Source: Azolla caroliniana (Eukaryota; Polypodiophyta). Taken from it: a DNA stretch of 64,000 nt. This document shows, one piece after another, positions 51,572-63,500 of the stretch. Within the stretch, counting starts at the first letter, position 1, and each line of letters starts with the position of its first letter. Location of the stretch: contig JBHGNT010000018.1 of the NCBI GenBank assembly GCA_043228905.1, positions 8,556,001-8,620,000 of the forward strand, read 5' to 3'. The notes under the pieces are model-generated. The model did not search any database. It worked only from the letters and a program-made list of their open reading frames with translations, and was not told the origin of the DNA. A program made the position numbers and the translations under genes.

Positions 51572-53608
51572 GTTGTGTCAATAGGATGCCATCAGATGTG
51601 TGGATCACTTCAATCCGGAGGAAGTAATGAATTGTCCCCAAATCCTTCATCTCAAAGGAAATCGACAACTAAGTTTGGACATGGATGACTTCGGATAGGT
51701 CGGCCCCTGTGATAACCAAGTCATCCACATACAATGGGATGCATATCGGACTTGTTTAACCTTTTCCGATAAACAAGGAGGTGTCGGAATGAGAGGTCTT
51801 AAACCCTATTTTCCACAAATACTGCGTAATCTTTGAGTCCCAAGCTCTTCGAGCCAGGTTGAGTCCATAACAAGACTTCTTCAGCTGACACACTACGAAA
51901 TCATGGGGGTTGTGCCATGTACATTGTTTCCGCAAGGTCACCTTGGAGGAAAGCATTCTTCACATCCATCTGGTGAATATGTCACCCTTTTGCCGTTGTG
52001 ATAGCCAAAGCCACATGAACCGTCATCATCTTTGTGACTTGCACAAAGGTCTCATCATAATCGATTCCATGAGTTTATGTGTAACCTTTACCCACGAATC
52101 TAGCTTTGAACCTTCTAACCGAACCGTCACCATTGTACTTGATATTGTAAATCCACCTGCATCCGATCAGTTTGGAATGTTTGGGTGGGTCAACCAAGTC
52201 CTAGGTGTCATTTATGGCTAACACTCGCATTTCTTTCTCCATGGCTTCGTGCCACTTGGCATCCTGTACGTCTTCTACAAAGCTTTCCAGCTCACGTATC
52301 GAAGCTACCTTCATCATGTACACATAGTTATGTGCCATGTACTCGTTATATCTGTAGCGGATTACATGGGTCTTGTGGCGTGACGATTGGTGAAGCTTCT
52401 CATACGCCGACTTAATGGCCCTTCTGGCCGGATTAGACCTCAAATCTGAGGGTCCTTTGTCACTGCCCAACAAATTGTCTGATTCACTTTGATTAGATGC
52501 TTCTTCATTGTTTCCATATTGGAGCATTTTCAACTTCCCTTTATCACAGCATGTTAACCTCGTCTTAGGAGGAACCACAACCCATTCCTCTTCACTCATC
52601 AGTTGGTTGTGTTTGCTCGACTCTTCTAGTGGCCCACTCAGCAAAAATGAGATTGGACATTCTTCTTGAAGTCTGAGGTCTGCCTCAACCGAGCCAGCTA
52701 TATTGTCCTACTCATTAGAGTTTGGCTCTAAATGCACAAGAGTGGCATTGTCTAGGGTTGAAGGCCATGAGGCTTGTTAGTCACAGACTTACGCGTACCT
52801 CTCAGGTTTGAGGATTATAGAACTTATACCCCTTTTGTGCATGTGAGTAGTCAAGTAGTGTGCATTTTTCGGCTTTTGCATCGAGTTTCTTCCTTTTCTC
52901 TTTTGGCACATGCACATATGCAATGCTTCCAAAGACCCTTATGTGTGCCATATTCGGCTTGCGCTCGAAGTATAAATCATGTGGAGTCACTTGTGCTCCT
53001 CTAGCCGGTGTCTAATTTAGCAAATAAACTATGGTGCTAACCGCTTCGACCCAATAGCTTTTCGGCATATACTTTTCTTCAAGCATTGTTCGTGCAGCGT
53101 CAACTATCATACGGTCCTTTCTCTCGGCCACACCATTCTATTGTGGCATATACCTGCATGACAATTCTCTTTGAGTTCCCTCATTTTGTAGATACCCAAA
53201 GAACTGGCCGGAGAAGTACGCCTTTTCATTGCCTGATCGCAAGCACTTGATTTTTCTATCAATCTCCCACACAATTAAGCTCTTCAGCTTCAAGAAATAA
53301 GAGAATACCTCACCCTTCCTCTCTATCAGAAAGATCCATGTGTGCCTAGAGAAGTTGTCAATAAACAAGATGAAGTACTACTACCTCCTAAGCTTATGAT
53401 GTGTATTGGTCCCTAGACATCCGAATGGATCAAATCAAGTTTGTTGCTGCTTCAATTGCGCTCATTGGAAAATGGAAGCCAATGTTGCTTTCCAAGCTGA
53501 CATGCTTCACAAGTTTTGCTATTTTGGCCACTAAATTTCTACAAACCGAATACAACTTGCTTTGATAGCATGTATTGGAGTTTCGGGAAGTTGATGTGGC
53601 TGAACCGT
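51572..53608 (-). pseudogene. Copia G: integrase and RT
   Basis: In minus order: FTRQRFSHINFPKLQYML and CEACQLGKQHWLPF (zinc site), MFIDNFSRHTWIFLIERKGE (integrase), LDAKAEKCTLLDYSHAQKGY, DAKWHEAMEKEMRVLAINDT (RT start), VCQLKKSCYGLNLARRAWDS, and YVDDLVITG readable near 51720. Frameshifts and stops throughout. Confidence 0.8.
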
Positions 53609-53869
53609 TGTCGTGTGAATCTTCTCACATTATGTAAAAAATAATAATAATACAATAAGTACTTTATATTAGCTTAATGGCATGTTATAGAAGATGGATG
53701 TTTGAGAAGATAGGGAAAATAGAACTATTATTTATCCCACATAGATAGGGAACTTAAGGCCCTGGCTATATAAGCACCTTGAGACCCTCATTTTTATTTG
53801 TGCTAAGAGCACTTTGGCCACTTTGTCTTGATGGATGATGGTGGCCAAGTTCCCAAAAGTCGGAATCGA

Positions 53870-54015
53870 GCCGGCAAGCAAAATCGGAACCAGGTCGGCA
53901 AACAAAAATTGGAACTGGGCTGGCAAGCAAAACTGGAACTAGGACAGCAAGCAAAACCGGAACGGGGTTGGAAAGCAAAACCGGAAATTGGCCGGTAAGC
54001 AAAACCGGATCCGGC
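53870..54015. repeat. Minisatellite, about 27-bp units, in the element K LTR
   Basis: GGCAAGCAAAACCGGAAC-like unit repeated about six times with variation. Confidence 0.85.
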
Positions 54016-54144
54016 GGCAGAGTCGGCGAGGCAGCGGTAATTGGCGATCGGATGAGGTTGGACGCAAACAGAACGGATAAAAGGATCATGTGGCTAATTA
54101 AACAAAGGTAAAAGAGACTAAAGTAAAGGTCATGTGGACAGCCG

Positions 54145-54245
54145 CATGCAACTAAAAGAAAAAGCCATGCAACTAAAAATAGATGCAACTAAAAGAAGAA
54201 ATTATGCAACTAAAAGTAGAGGCCATGCAACAAAAAGTAGACATG
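54145..54245. repeat. Minisatellite, 17- to 22-bp units, in the element K LTR
   Basis: ATGCAACTAAAAGTAGAGGC-like unit, five copies of variable length. Confidence 0.85.
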
Positions 54246-54688
54246 CATATGAGCAACGGGGAACTCCATATATATTCCGTTTTTTTTCCTATACTCATCC
54301 TCTCTCTCCATTATTTTCTTTTCCTTCTCAGCTCTCTTATCTTATCAAAGCCATATCTTACTCATAACCCTAAATTTCCATACGGAAGCTATTCAACTCA
54401 TAAAACCATAATCTCTTATCAAAGCCAAAAACCCTAATTTTCTATAGATTTCATATCTTAATTTCCTCTTATCTATTACTCTAGTAATCTCCATTAACTA
54501 AATTTTTTGTAATCTCAATCTTGAGATTGATTGTAATTTTTCTTTCCCTTTATTAATGAAATTTGTGAATCTTTCTCATTTTCCATTAATTGTTTAATAT
54601 AAGCATACGAATTTGATATCTTCCGGTTGGAGGCCCCGGGGTCTTGCCTCAAAGTTCATGTGTCCTCATTGTATTTTCGTGACATCTT

Positions 54689-54706
54689 TGGTGAACCCGA
54701 CGTGAA
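54689..54706 (+). other. Primer-binding-site-like motif of element K
   Basis: TGGTGAACCCGACGTGAA, identical to the 18-mer at 5536-5553. Confidence 0.65.
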
Positions 54707-54764
54707 TCGAGGCGGCAAGAGGATATCTCATGGAGGCACGTGTCCTCGTCATATTTTCGCAACA

Positions 54765-56239
54765 CTGCTTGTGCCACAAGTTGATATTTGATTCAACTTT
54801 CTGTCCCTTGGCATACATAATGAGGCCGACATCATTGGTGTCTAGTATGAACATTCATCCTTCCTTGCATCCTCGTTCAATTATGCAATCGCCATTTTCA
54901 ATGAAGCATCCATCCGATTGAATCGCACTTGTATACCTTGGTTGACAATCTGTCCGACCGACACCACATTCTTGGTGATTGTCAGCACATGCAAGACGTT
55001 CTTCATACATCATCTCTGACCGACATGACTCAAAGGGACATCTCTAATGTGGTCGATTGTGTGGATGGTGTCGTCACCAATCTTCATGAACCCCGGTTGC
55101 TCAAGCTTCTTCAAAGTTGTGAACCATTCTTCATGGTTCGTCATGTGGTTAGAAGCTCCTGAGTCGACGAAGCACACCTCTCCCTATGTTGAGGTGCTTC
55201 CTTCCATTGAATTGGCATGATGTTGTATTCGGCCTCTGTCCATTATAGTCGTCATTGGGGCGAGCCTTGTCATTCCTACGCGGTTCTTTTTTACAATTAG
55301 CATTGATTGTAAGTCGAAGAATGAGTACCTGGCTTCTCTCTCATGCATATAACCATTCAGAATGATCCAAACCGTTGTGCTAGACCTCCTAGACATACCT
55401 ACACCATTTCATCTTCATCCACTGGTACCTTGATGGAGCCTAATGAGTCGCAAATTTCCTTGATTTTTGGAGGCATAATCAGCCACCGACATGTCCTTCT
55501 GTCATATGCTATTGAACTCCTACCTTAGTTGTAGCTTCCTGTCCTTAGTGTCGGTGGCGAAAATATTCTTCAAATTTTCCTAAGCCGCTTTTGACATCTT
55601 TGCACCTCTGATTTAGCCCAGCATTTGGTTGTGCACACAAGATGCAAGGCAGTAAAGCACTCTCCTTGTTGCCTATTCCCAAGTTGGGAAGTCCTTGAGG
55701 ACCTGGCTTCGCTTTCATGCATATAACCATTCAGAATGATCCAAACCGTTGCGCTATACCTCCTAGACATACCTACACCATTTCATCTTCATCCACTGGT
55801 ACCTTGATGGAGCCTAATGAGTCGCAAATTTCCTTGATTTTGGAGGCATAATCAGCCACAAACATGTCCTTCTGTCGTATGTTATTGAACTCCTACCTTA
55901 GTTGTAGCTTCCTGTCCTTAGTGTCGGTGGCGAAAATCTTCTTCAAATTTTCCTAAGCCGCTTTTGACATCTTTGCATCTCTGATTTAGCCCAGCATTTG
56001 GTTGTGCACACAGGATGCAAGGCAGTAAAGCACTCTCCTTGTTGCCTATTCCCAAGTTGGGAAGTCCTTGCGTGTCGGCTCTAGTGCTACTTCATTCACT
56101 CCCTCAATATAACTCCAGTATCCATGCCCAAGCAAGTACAGGTGCAACTTATACTGCCAAGATGCGTAGTTGTTGCGTTGGAACTTCTCAGTCGGCAGTG
56201 TGCTTCCCATGCTCCTTGGGATGGATATGACAACAGTCA
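54765..56239 (-). pseudogene. Copia G: gag and protease
   Basis: In minus order: STLPTEKFQRNNYASWQYKL (gag start), a 374-bp tandem duplication, CFVDSGASNHM-like protease around 55160, VLHVLTITKNVVSVGQIVNQ, and VESNINLWHK at the break where element K inserted. The 5' LTR of copia G is missing: gypsy F begins at 56240. Confidence 0.75.
55327..56073 (-). repeat. 374-bp tandem duplication inside copia G gag
   Basis: ACCTGGCTTC at 55327 and 55701; copies 55327-55700 and 55701-56073 are almost identical with roughly ten differences, so the duplication is younger than the element. Confidence 0.9.
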
Positions 56240-56610
56240 TGTCATGATTCGAACTCTTGACCTACTGTATTTAATCGATATGTTTTAACCAATACATCCA
56301 CTACATAATCACGTTACCTTACTAGATTATTGTAAATTGTCTATTCTACATGTAGGATTTTAGAAGCTTCCAGAAAGCTCCAGAATCTTGTGCATGAAAA
56401 TGAGTCTTTGCATGGGGCTACATTTAGAGCCCATAAACATGTAAAAATACAGGGGTTCACCTTGGCCTTAGTCAAGGTGAACAACACCAGTTACGGAATC
56501 ATAATTCAGTTCTTTTTCTCTTGACTACTTTCTCTCTCTCTTTCTTATTTTATTGTCTATGATCTCTCTCTCACTCTCTTAGTATATAGCCTCTCTACTT
56601 GTCCGTGACA
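56240..56610 (+). mobile_element. 5' LTR of gypsy element F
   Basis: TGTCATGATTCGAACTC...GTCCGTGACA, 371 bp. Carries a perfect hairpin GTTCACCTTG/CAAGGTGAAC (56455-56464, 56473-56482) and CT-rich U5. Confidence 0.75.
56245..56310 (-). other. tRNA-like module in element F LTR
   Basis: On the minus strand GTATTGGTTAAAACA-like A box and GAGTTCGAATC B box (56256-56246). Antisense to element F, eight bases from the LTR start. Confidence 0.55.
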
Positions 56611-56611
56611 G

Positions 56612-56623
56612 TTTGTTCAACTT
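56612..56623 (+). other. Self-complementary primer-binding segment of element F
   Basis: TTTGTTCAACTT just inside the LTR pairs with AAGGTGAACAA (56474-56484) at 10 of 11 positions. Confidence 0.55.
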
Positions 56624-56643
56624 CCATCTCCAAAGCCTCATCA

Positions 56644-57622
56644 TGTCAGATTCTACCGAGAACATAAATCAACTATTGGCAGCCATGCATCAACATCAAC
56701 TTGAAAATGAGAATCTTTGGGAATCTCTCCAAAAACTCCAAGCTAGGACTCCAATGGAATTGGAGAATGAAGAACCCAAGTGCCCTCCTACATCAAGGAA
56801 TCTCTAATCTATAGACCTTGGCCCCTCGTCAATCCTCGCTCCAATTCCTCTTCACCCTAGTTCAACTATAGAACCCAATGTTAGTTTACCCGACAAGTTC
56901 GATGGCGCAAGGGCGCGATTCCGGAGGTTCATAAATTAGATCAAGCTTATTATCCGGCTACAACCCCAAAGATATGCAAATGAATTTTACCGAGTTGGCC
57001 TCATTGGGAATCTCCTCTTGGGAGCCACACAAAGCTGGTTTGCACCTTTGGTCGAAACATCATCGCCACTTCTTGACAATTTTTTTGCTTTCCTAGAACA
57101 GTTCGAGGCGACATTTGAGGATACGGATCGGCGTCGAACAAGCCTTACCAAACTCTATTCATTACATCAAGGTAAGAGTCCAATGTCTGTTTATGCATCT
57201 GAATTTAGACAATTGGCATGTGATGTTTAGTGGGACGACCAAGCCCTTTGCGACCATTTTCGTCGAGGCCTTCGAAGTGATGTTAAGAATCTACTATTAA
57301 ACTTCCCGGAGCCAACTTCATTATCACAAGCCATCAAGCAAGCAGTCAATTGTGACAACCGCCTTTTTGAACTTCGACAAGAGGAACGGGCGACTTCCAA
57401 GTTGTCGCCCTTTCTCCACGTTAAACCTATGGTACAACCCCAAGTGACTACAAGATCTTCTCCAATGACATCGTTCAATGATCCTATGCTGATGGAAATT
57501 GATCGAGCTCGAGCCCCACTCACCACAACCGAACAACACCATCGACGAACCAATGGGCTATGTCTATACTGCGGCGCCTCTACCCATCTAATTCATTTTT
57601 GTCCACTCAAATGCAATCTGTG
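56644..57622 (+). pseudogene. Element F gag
   Basis: Starts MSDSTENINQLLAAMHQHQL; capsid-like LLGATQSWFAPLVETSSPLL, ASEFRQLACDV, and a zinc knuckle [14 protein letters not shown] (CX2CX4HX4C). Stops and one frameshift near 57230. Homologous to the gag of element C. Confidence 0.8.
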
Positions 57623-57636
57623 ACAAGTCTATCTCA

Positions 57637-59784
57637 ATGGGCAATGACTCAGAGTTGAGTACCCCAGCTTTGGTTTCTATGAAAGCCAATCTGGACTCGC
57701 TTACATCCAAATATGGTGACTTTGTTTATGTGTTCGAGAAGAAGAATGCAGATCACTTACCGAAGCATCTACCATATGATTGTCCGATCAATCTACAGGA
57801 GGGCACATCTCCACCCTTTGGCCCCATCTATGGTCTCTCTTAACCAAAACTAGAGGCTCTTCGCACATATCTCGATGAAAATTTGGAGAAGGGCTTCATC
57901 CAACCATCTAAGTCACCAGCTGTCCCCACCTTGTTTGTGAAGAAAAAGGATGGATCGTTGCGTCTATGTGTGCATTACCATAGCCTCAATAAAATCACGG
58001 TATGTAATCGATATCCTTTACCTCTCATCCCAGAGCTCCTCGATCACCTTCGTTGTGCACAGGTCTTCTCCAAGATTGACTTATAGGGAGCATACAACTT
58101 GGTTCGGATTAAACCTGGTGATGAATGGAAGACGACATTTCATACGCGATACGGACACTTCGAGTACAAGGTAATGCCTTTTGGACTCACCAATGCTCCA
58201 GCTGTTTTTCAACATATGATGAACAACATATTTCAAGAATATCTCGATCACTTTGTCGTTATCTACCTTGATGACATTCTTGTCTTCTCGTCGAGCATTG
58301 AAGAGCATACTCACCACGTTAGATTGATTCTCTCGAAACTCAGGGAGCATGGCCTCTATGCCAAGAGAGAAAAATATGAGTTTGATTGCAATTCCATAGA
58401 ATTTCTTGGTTATGTTATCTCCCCCCAGGGCATCACCATGGATCCAAGGAAAATCAAGACAATTCAAGAATGGGCCACTCCAAAACGAGTAAAGGGCGTC
58501 CAGTCGTTACTTGGTTTCGCAAATTTCTATCGGCATTTATCAAGGGGTTCTCCGTCATAGTCCAACCCTTGATTGAGCTTACTCGTAAAGGGATGTCGTT
58601 TCAATGGACTCCATCTACTCAACACGCCTTCGATCTACTCAAGGAAGTTTTTACCTGGGCTCCAATTCTCCTTCACGTCGACCCTACTAAGCCTTTTCAA
58701 GTTGAAACAGATGCCTCTGACTTTGCCATTGGTGCCATCTTATCCCAACCCGATGATGATGGCATCCTACATCCGGTGGCGTACTACTCCCGAAAATTCA
58801 TAGCTCCAGAAATCAACTATCCCATCTATGACAAGGAGCTCACAGTTATAGTGGCAGCTTTCATGGAGTGGAGACCTTACTTGGCTGGGGTGCAACATCG
58901 AGTTCAGGTATTAACAGATCATAAAAATTTATTGTATTTCTCAACAACCTATACTTTGAATCGGCGGCAGGCCCATTAGTCAACTTTCTTAGTTGACTAT
59001 GACTTTGAAATTGTCTTTCGGCCGGGGGCACAAAACATGAAGGTTGATGCTCTTTCACAACGGTCGGATTTTGAGTTGAGCCTAAGGGATGATGCCTATG
59101 CTCAACAATCTCAATGTTTGCTTAAACCAGATCAATTCCAGCTCTTCGCTACATGCATGCTCCATGACGACTCTTTGCTTGAGGAGATAGCCAAAGCACT
59201 TCCCACTCACAAATCCACCAACACAATTCAGGAAGGTCTTATTGATCCGTCTAAATCCAAGACCAAGGAAGACCTTGACCGTTTCATATTCGAGGAGGGA
59301 TTGCTTTACCGAGACCAACTCTTATATGTTCCAGAGGGATGATGTCGAACTCAAGTTCTCCAAAAGTGTCATGATTACCCCTTGGCTGGTCATTTTGGTG
59401 TTACAAAGTCACTCGAATTAATCTCACGAGGATATGTGGCCTCAACCATGAAGTTCGTCAAGGAATTCATCAAGATATGTGATACTTGTGCTAGATCCAA
59501 AGTCGTCCACCATAGACCATATGGGTTGCTCCAACCACTTCCCATTCCCAACCGGCCTTGGGCATCAATTTCCATGGATTTCATACTGATTTGCCTCTTG
59601 GCCACGGATATGACACAGTGCTCCTCATGGTAGATCGGTTTACAAAGATGGCTCATTTTGCACCTTGTGCAAAGACTATTTCAACAGAAGCAACAACTGA
59701 TCTATTTTTAAAGAATGTGGTGCGGCTTCATGGGGTCCCAGATGATGTCACCTTAGATTGCGGACCCCAATTTGTCTCTCGTTT
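57637..59784 (+). pseudogene. Element F pol: RT, RNase H and integrase up to the copia E insertion
   Basis: The protease is missing: gag passes directly to the pre-RT linker ([16 protein letters not shown]). RT with [12 protein letters not shown] and YLDDILVFS, RNase H with VETDASDFAIGAILSQ, integrase zinc site (CHDYPLAGHFG, CDTCARSK) and ISMDF; it stops within DCGPQFVSRF around the second catalytic Asp. In-frame stops near 57841, 58084, 58977, 59340 and a frameshift near 58540. Confidence 0.85.
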
Positions 59785-60541
59785 TGACAGGAACTACACG
59801 CTCCCGATGAACGAAGCTCGGCCACAACCGAGCTTAGAATCAAACACAGAAAACAGGAAATCAAGTCGCGACACAAAGGAGAGAAGAGAATACAGGATGT
59901 TTACGTGGAAAACCCAAACTCGGGAAAAAACCACGGCAGCCCACAGACCGCGAACTATCACTATGTCAGAATGTACAATAAGAAAGCACCGAGGCCACAA
60001 CCTCGAGCTTGCTATCTTCGCCACAGGCGGCAGTTACAATTAGAGGCAACGACCTCTTCCTCTCTCTCACTCTCTCTGTACACAGTTGCGCGCTCTAATC
60101 TTACACCAACAAAAAACACGAATGACAACAACACTTTCGCATTGTATATACAAAAAAATTTGCCCTAAGTCATATTTATACAAATATGACTTTTCGGCTA
60201 TTTACAAATATAGCCACGATGGACTCTCAGAAACATATTTACGAATATGTCTCTTCATCCGGTGAGCACTCCTCACCGGGCCTGCATCATCCGGCGCTTG
60301 CCGGGTACTCGTCATCCGGTTCTCACCAAGTCTTCCGTTTCCAGGTACTCCTCATCCAGTTCTCAACGGGTCTGCAACATTCGGCTCTCCGTAGCCGGGT
60401 ACTCGTCATACTGTTCTCACCGGGTCTTCCATAGCTAGGTATTCCTCATCCGGTTTCGGCCTCGGCCTATCGGGCTCGGCCGAGTTTGCTCATCAGTATT
60501 GTTCTTCTAACTTCCCATCCGGAGGAACCTGTTTCCTAGCA
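59785..60541 (-). mobile_element. 3' LTR of copia element E
   Basis: 757 bp. On the minus strand it starts TGCTAGGAAACAGG after AAGGGGGAGTT (60542-60552) and ends at CCTGTCA, abutting gypsy F integrase. GGTACTCGTCATCCGG-type imperfect repeats at 60300-60450. Confidence 0.8.
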
Positions 60542-60551
60542 AACTCCCCCT

Positions 60552-63500
60552 TCACTCCGGCATGGGATGTCTTACTAGTCCGATCCGCTTCCGGCATGCA
60601 TCCAGCTTGTCGGGTATCAGTACTTTGGTCAGCATATCTGACCCGTTCTCGGCCGTGTGGATCTTCGTTAGCGCGAACTCCTGGACATCTACTCTATCCC
60701 GGATCCAGTGATACCTTCGTTGGATATGCTTCATCCGGGAATGGTAGGCCACATTCTTAGCAAGGTGGATGGCACTTTGATTGTCGCAATAGAGCCGGTA
60801 TTCATCTTGTTGGATACCGAGCTCTCCGATAAGTCCTTCATCCATAATATTTCCTTGCCGGCTTCCACAGCCGCCATGTACTCCGCCTCCGTGGTTGACA
60901 ATGCAACCGTCTTCTGCAGCCTCGACTGCCACGAAACAGGTCCCCCTACATATGTCATTACATACCCGAATGTAGACCGGCTGGTATCCACATCAGCCAA
61001 CATGTCGGAATCGGTAAAACCGTCAAGTTGAGGTTTTCCAGAGCTGAATTGGAGACACGTTTTTGAAGTGCCCTTCAAGTACCGGAGTATCCATTTGACC
61101 GCATTCCAGTGCTCCTTGCCGGGATTGCTCATAAACCGGCTCACCACTCCGATTGCGTATCCTATATCCGGTCGGGTACACACCATTGCGTACATTAGGC
61201 TCCCAACGACAGACGCATATGGGACCTTCATCATCTCGGCCTTCTCTGCTTTCGTCTTCGGGCTTTGCTTACCAGATAACATGCAGTTTGCTGGAAGTGT
61301 CGATCCGACCGGTTTTGCATCTGACATGTTGAACCGCTGAAGCACCTTTGTCATGTACTTCTCCTGTGATAGCCACAATTGCTTCATTGACCGGTTTCGA
61401 ATGATATGCATCCCCAGCATCTGTCTTGCCGGACCCAAGTCTTTCATTGAGAAGGTTCGGTTGAGAGCCTTCTTCAGCATCCGTATTTGGGCTTGGTCCC
61501 GTCCGACGATCAACATGTCGTCCACGTACAGAAGGAGTATCAGGAAGTCGCCTCCTTCAAACTTCTTCACAAACACGCAGTGATCGGCTTGCGTCTTGTG
61601 GTACCCTTGATCGGTCATGAAGGAGTCGAACTTCCGGTACCATTGTCGGGGAGCCTGCTTCAGTCCGTACAGGCTCTTCTTCAACCGGCATACCAGGTGC
61701 TCCTTCCATTTCTCCACGAATCCTTCCGGTTGCTGCATGTAGATCTCCTCTTTGAGGTCACCATGAAGGAATGTCATCTTCACGTCTAGCTGCTCTACCT
61801 CGAGGTCCATGCTTGCCACTATACTCAGCACCGTCCGGATGGAGGTCATCTTTACTACCAGGGCAAATATCTCGTCGAAGTCCACGCCCTTCTTCTGTTG
61901 GAACCCCTTCACCACAATCCTAGCTTTGTATCTCGGGGGGTTAGCGGCATCTCCCGGTTTCAACTTGTACACCCACTTGTTTCGGAGTGCCCGCTTTCCT
62001 TTCGGCAACTCCACCAATTCGTACATATGGTTCTCATGTAGGGAATCCATCTCATCCTGCATGGCACTTAACCATTTGCGGCTGTGGGTGTCATCCTTCG
62101 CTTCTTCGAAGCTTTCTGGCTCCCCCTCGTCGGTTAGCAGCACATGCTCTGCATCCGGAAATCTCCGGGGGGCTCTTCTATCTCTGAGAGGATATCTCCG
62201 TCTTTGGGCTTCGGTAGCCAACTCCTCCATTTGCTCTTCATCCGAATCCGATTCGAGGTCTTGGCCGGTTCCGGTTTCAGCTTCCTCTACTTCTTCTTCT
62301 GCCAGTTCGGTATCCTCACCATAACCGGCTGGTTCCTCGAGTGCTAACCGGTCTCTTGCCGGTTGGGTCTGCTCCTCGCAGAATCGATCCTTACCGGTCG
62401 ACTCGGAGTTCATTATTGTCTTCTCCGACTCCCAGTCGGCGAGCGTCTTATCCTCCATGAAGATAATATCTCGACTCCGGAATACCTTCTTGTCGACCAG
62501 GTCCCACACTCGGTAGCCGAACTCATCGTCGTCGTAACCGAGGAATATGCATGGCCGGGTCTGTGGATCTAGTTTTCCTCTCCGGTCCTTAGCTACATGC
62601 ACATACGCAAGACACCCGAATACCTTCAAATGTCGGTAGGACACTTCCTTACCGGTCCAGACTCTCTGTGGCGTGTCTCCGTCCAAGGGTACTGAGGGTG
62701 ATCTGTTTATCACATATGTCGCCATCGACAGTGCCTCAACCCAAAACTTCTTGGGTAGTTTTGCATGCGCCAGCATACTCCGGACCCTCTCCATTATGGT
62801 CCGGTTCATCCTCTCGGCCAGCCCGTTTAGTTCCGGCGTCTTCGGCACGGTAAATTCGAGCCGGATTCCCTTCGAGTGATAGTACTCCTCAAACTGCCCC
62901 CGGTATTCACCTCCGTTATCTGCTCGAACCGCCTTCAGCTTCCGGCTGGTTTCTCTTTCCACTCTCGCGTGGAGCTCTTTGAAGACGGATAAGACCTGAT
63001 CCTTCGTCTTCAACGGTGTGGCCCACAGCTTCCAGCTGTGGTCATCTATGAACGTCACGAAGTACTGCGATCCTGCATGTGACTTCGTGTCCACTTGACA
63101 CACATCCGTATGCACCAACTCCAGTGGCACATTATGTCTCATCGGTGGCCTTGGTCGGAAGGAGGTCCAGTTTTGCTTACCAGCCAGACAGTCATTGCAC
63201 TTCTCCAAGTGCACGTTCTTCACTGGAATGAGGTTGTCTTCTGCAAGCCTCTTCATCCCCTTCTCGCTCATGTGACACAACCTCTTGTGCCATAGCTCAC
63301 CGACAGTGTCGGATGCCACGTTCACTTCTTCCGGGCATAACTGGGCATTCATCAGGTACAACGTGTTGACCTTCCGAGCCCGAGCCACAATCAGGCTCCC
63401 TTTGCTGAACTTCATAACACCGTTCCAGATGCTACCCGTGTAGCCTTCATCATCCAGCCGATCAGCTGATATCAGGTTCAGACGAACCTCCGGAACGTGT

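Larger units (their letters stand above)
53609..54764 (+). mobile_element. Element K: LTR, primer site and a remnant of the second LTR, inside copia G
   Basis: A 1076-bp LTR (53609-54684, TGTCGTGTGA...TTCGTGACA) is followed by TGGTGAACCCGACGTGAA (54689-54706), about 30 bp of internal sequence and a short second LTR end (about 54731-54764, TGTCCTCGTCATATTTTCGC then AACA, against TGTCCTCATTGTATTTTCGT then GACA). TATATAAGC at about 53767. It sits in the GAG-pre-integrase region of copia G. No coding part remains. No clean target duplication found. Confidence 0.65.

Noticed and set aside
53604-54769. Target-site duplication around element K
   Set aside because: Flanks ACCGT and CTGCT do not match at any small shift, so none is claimed.
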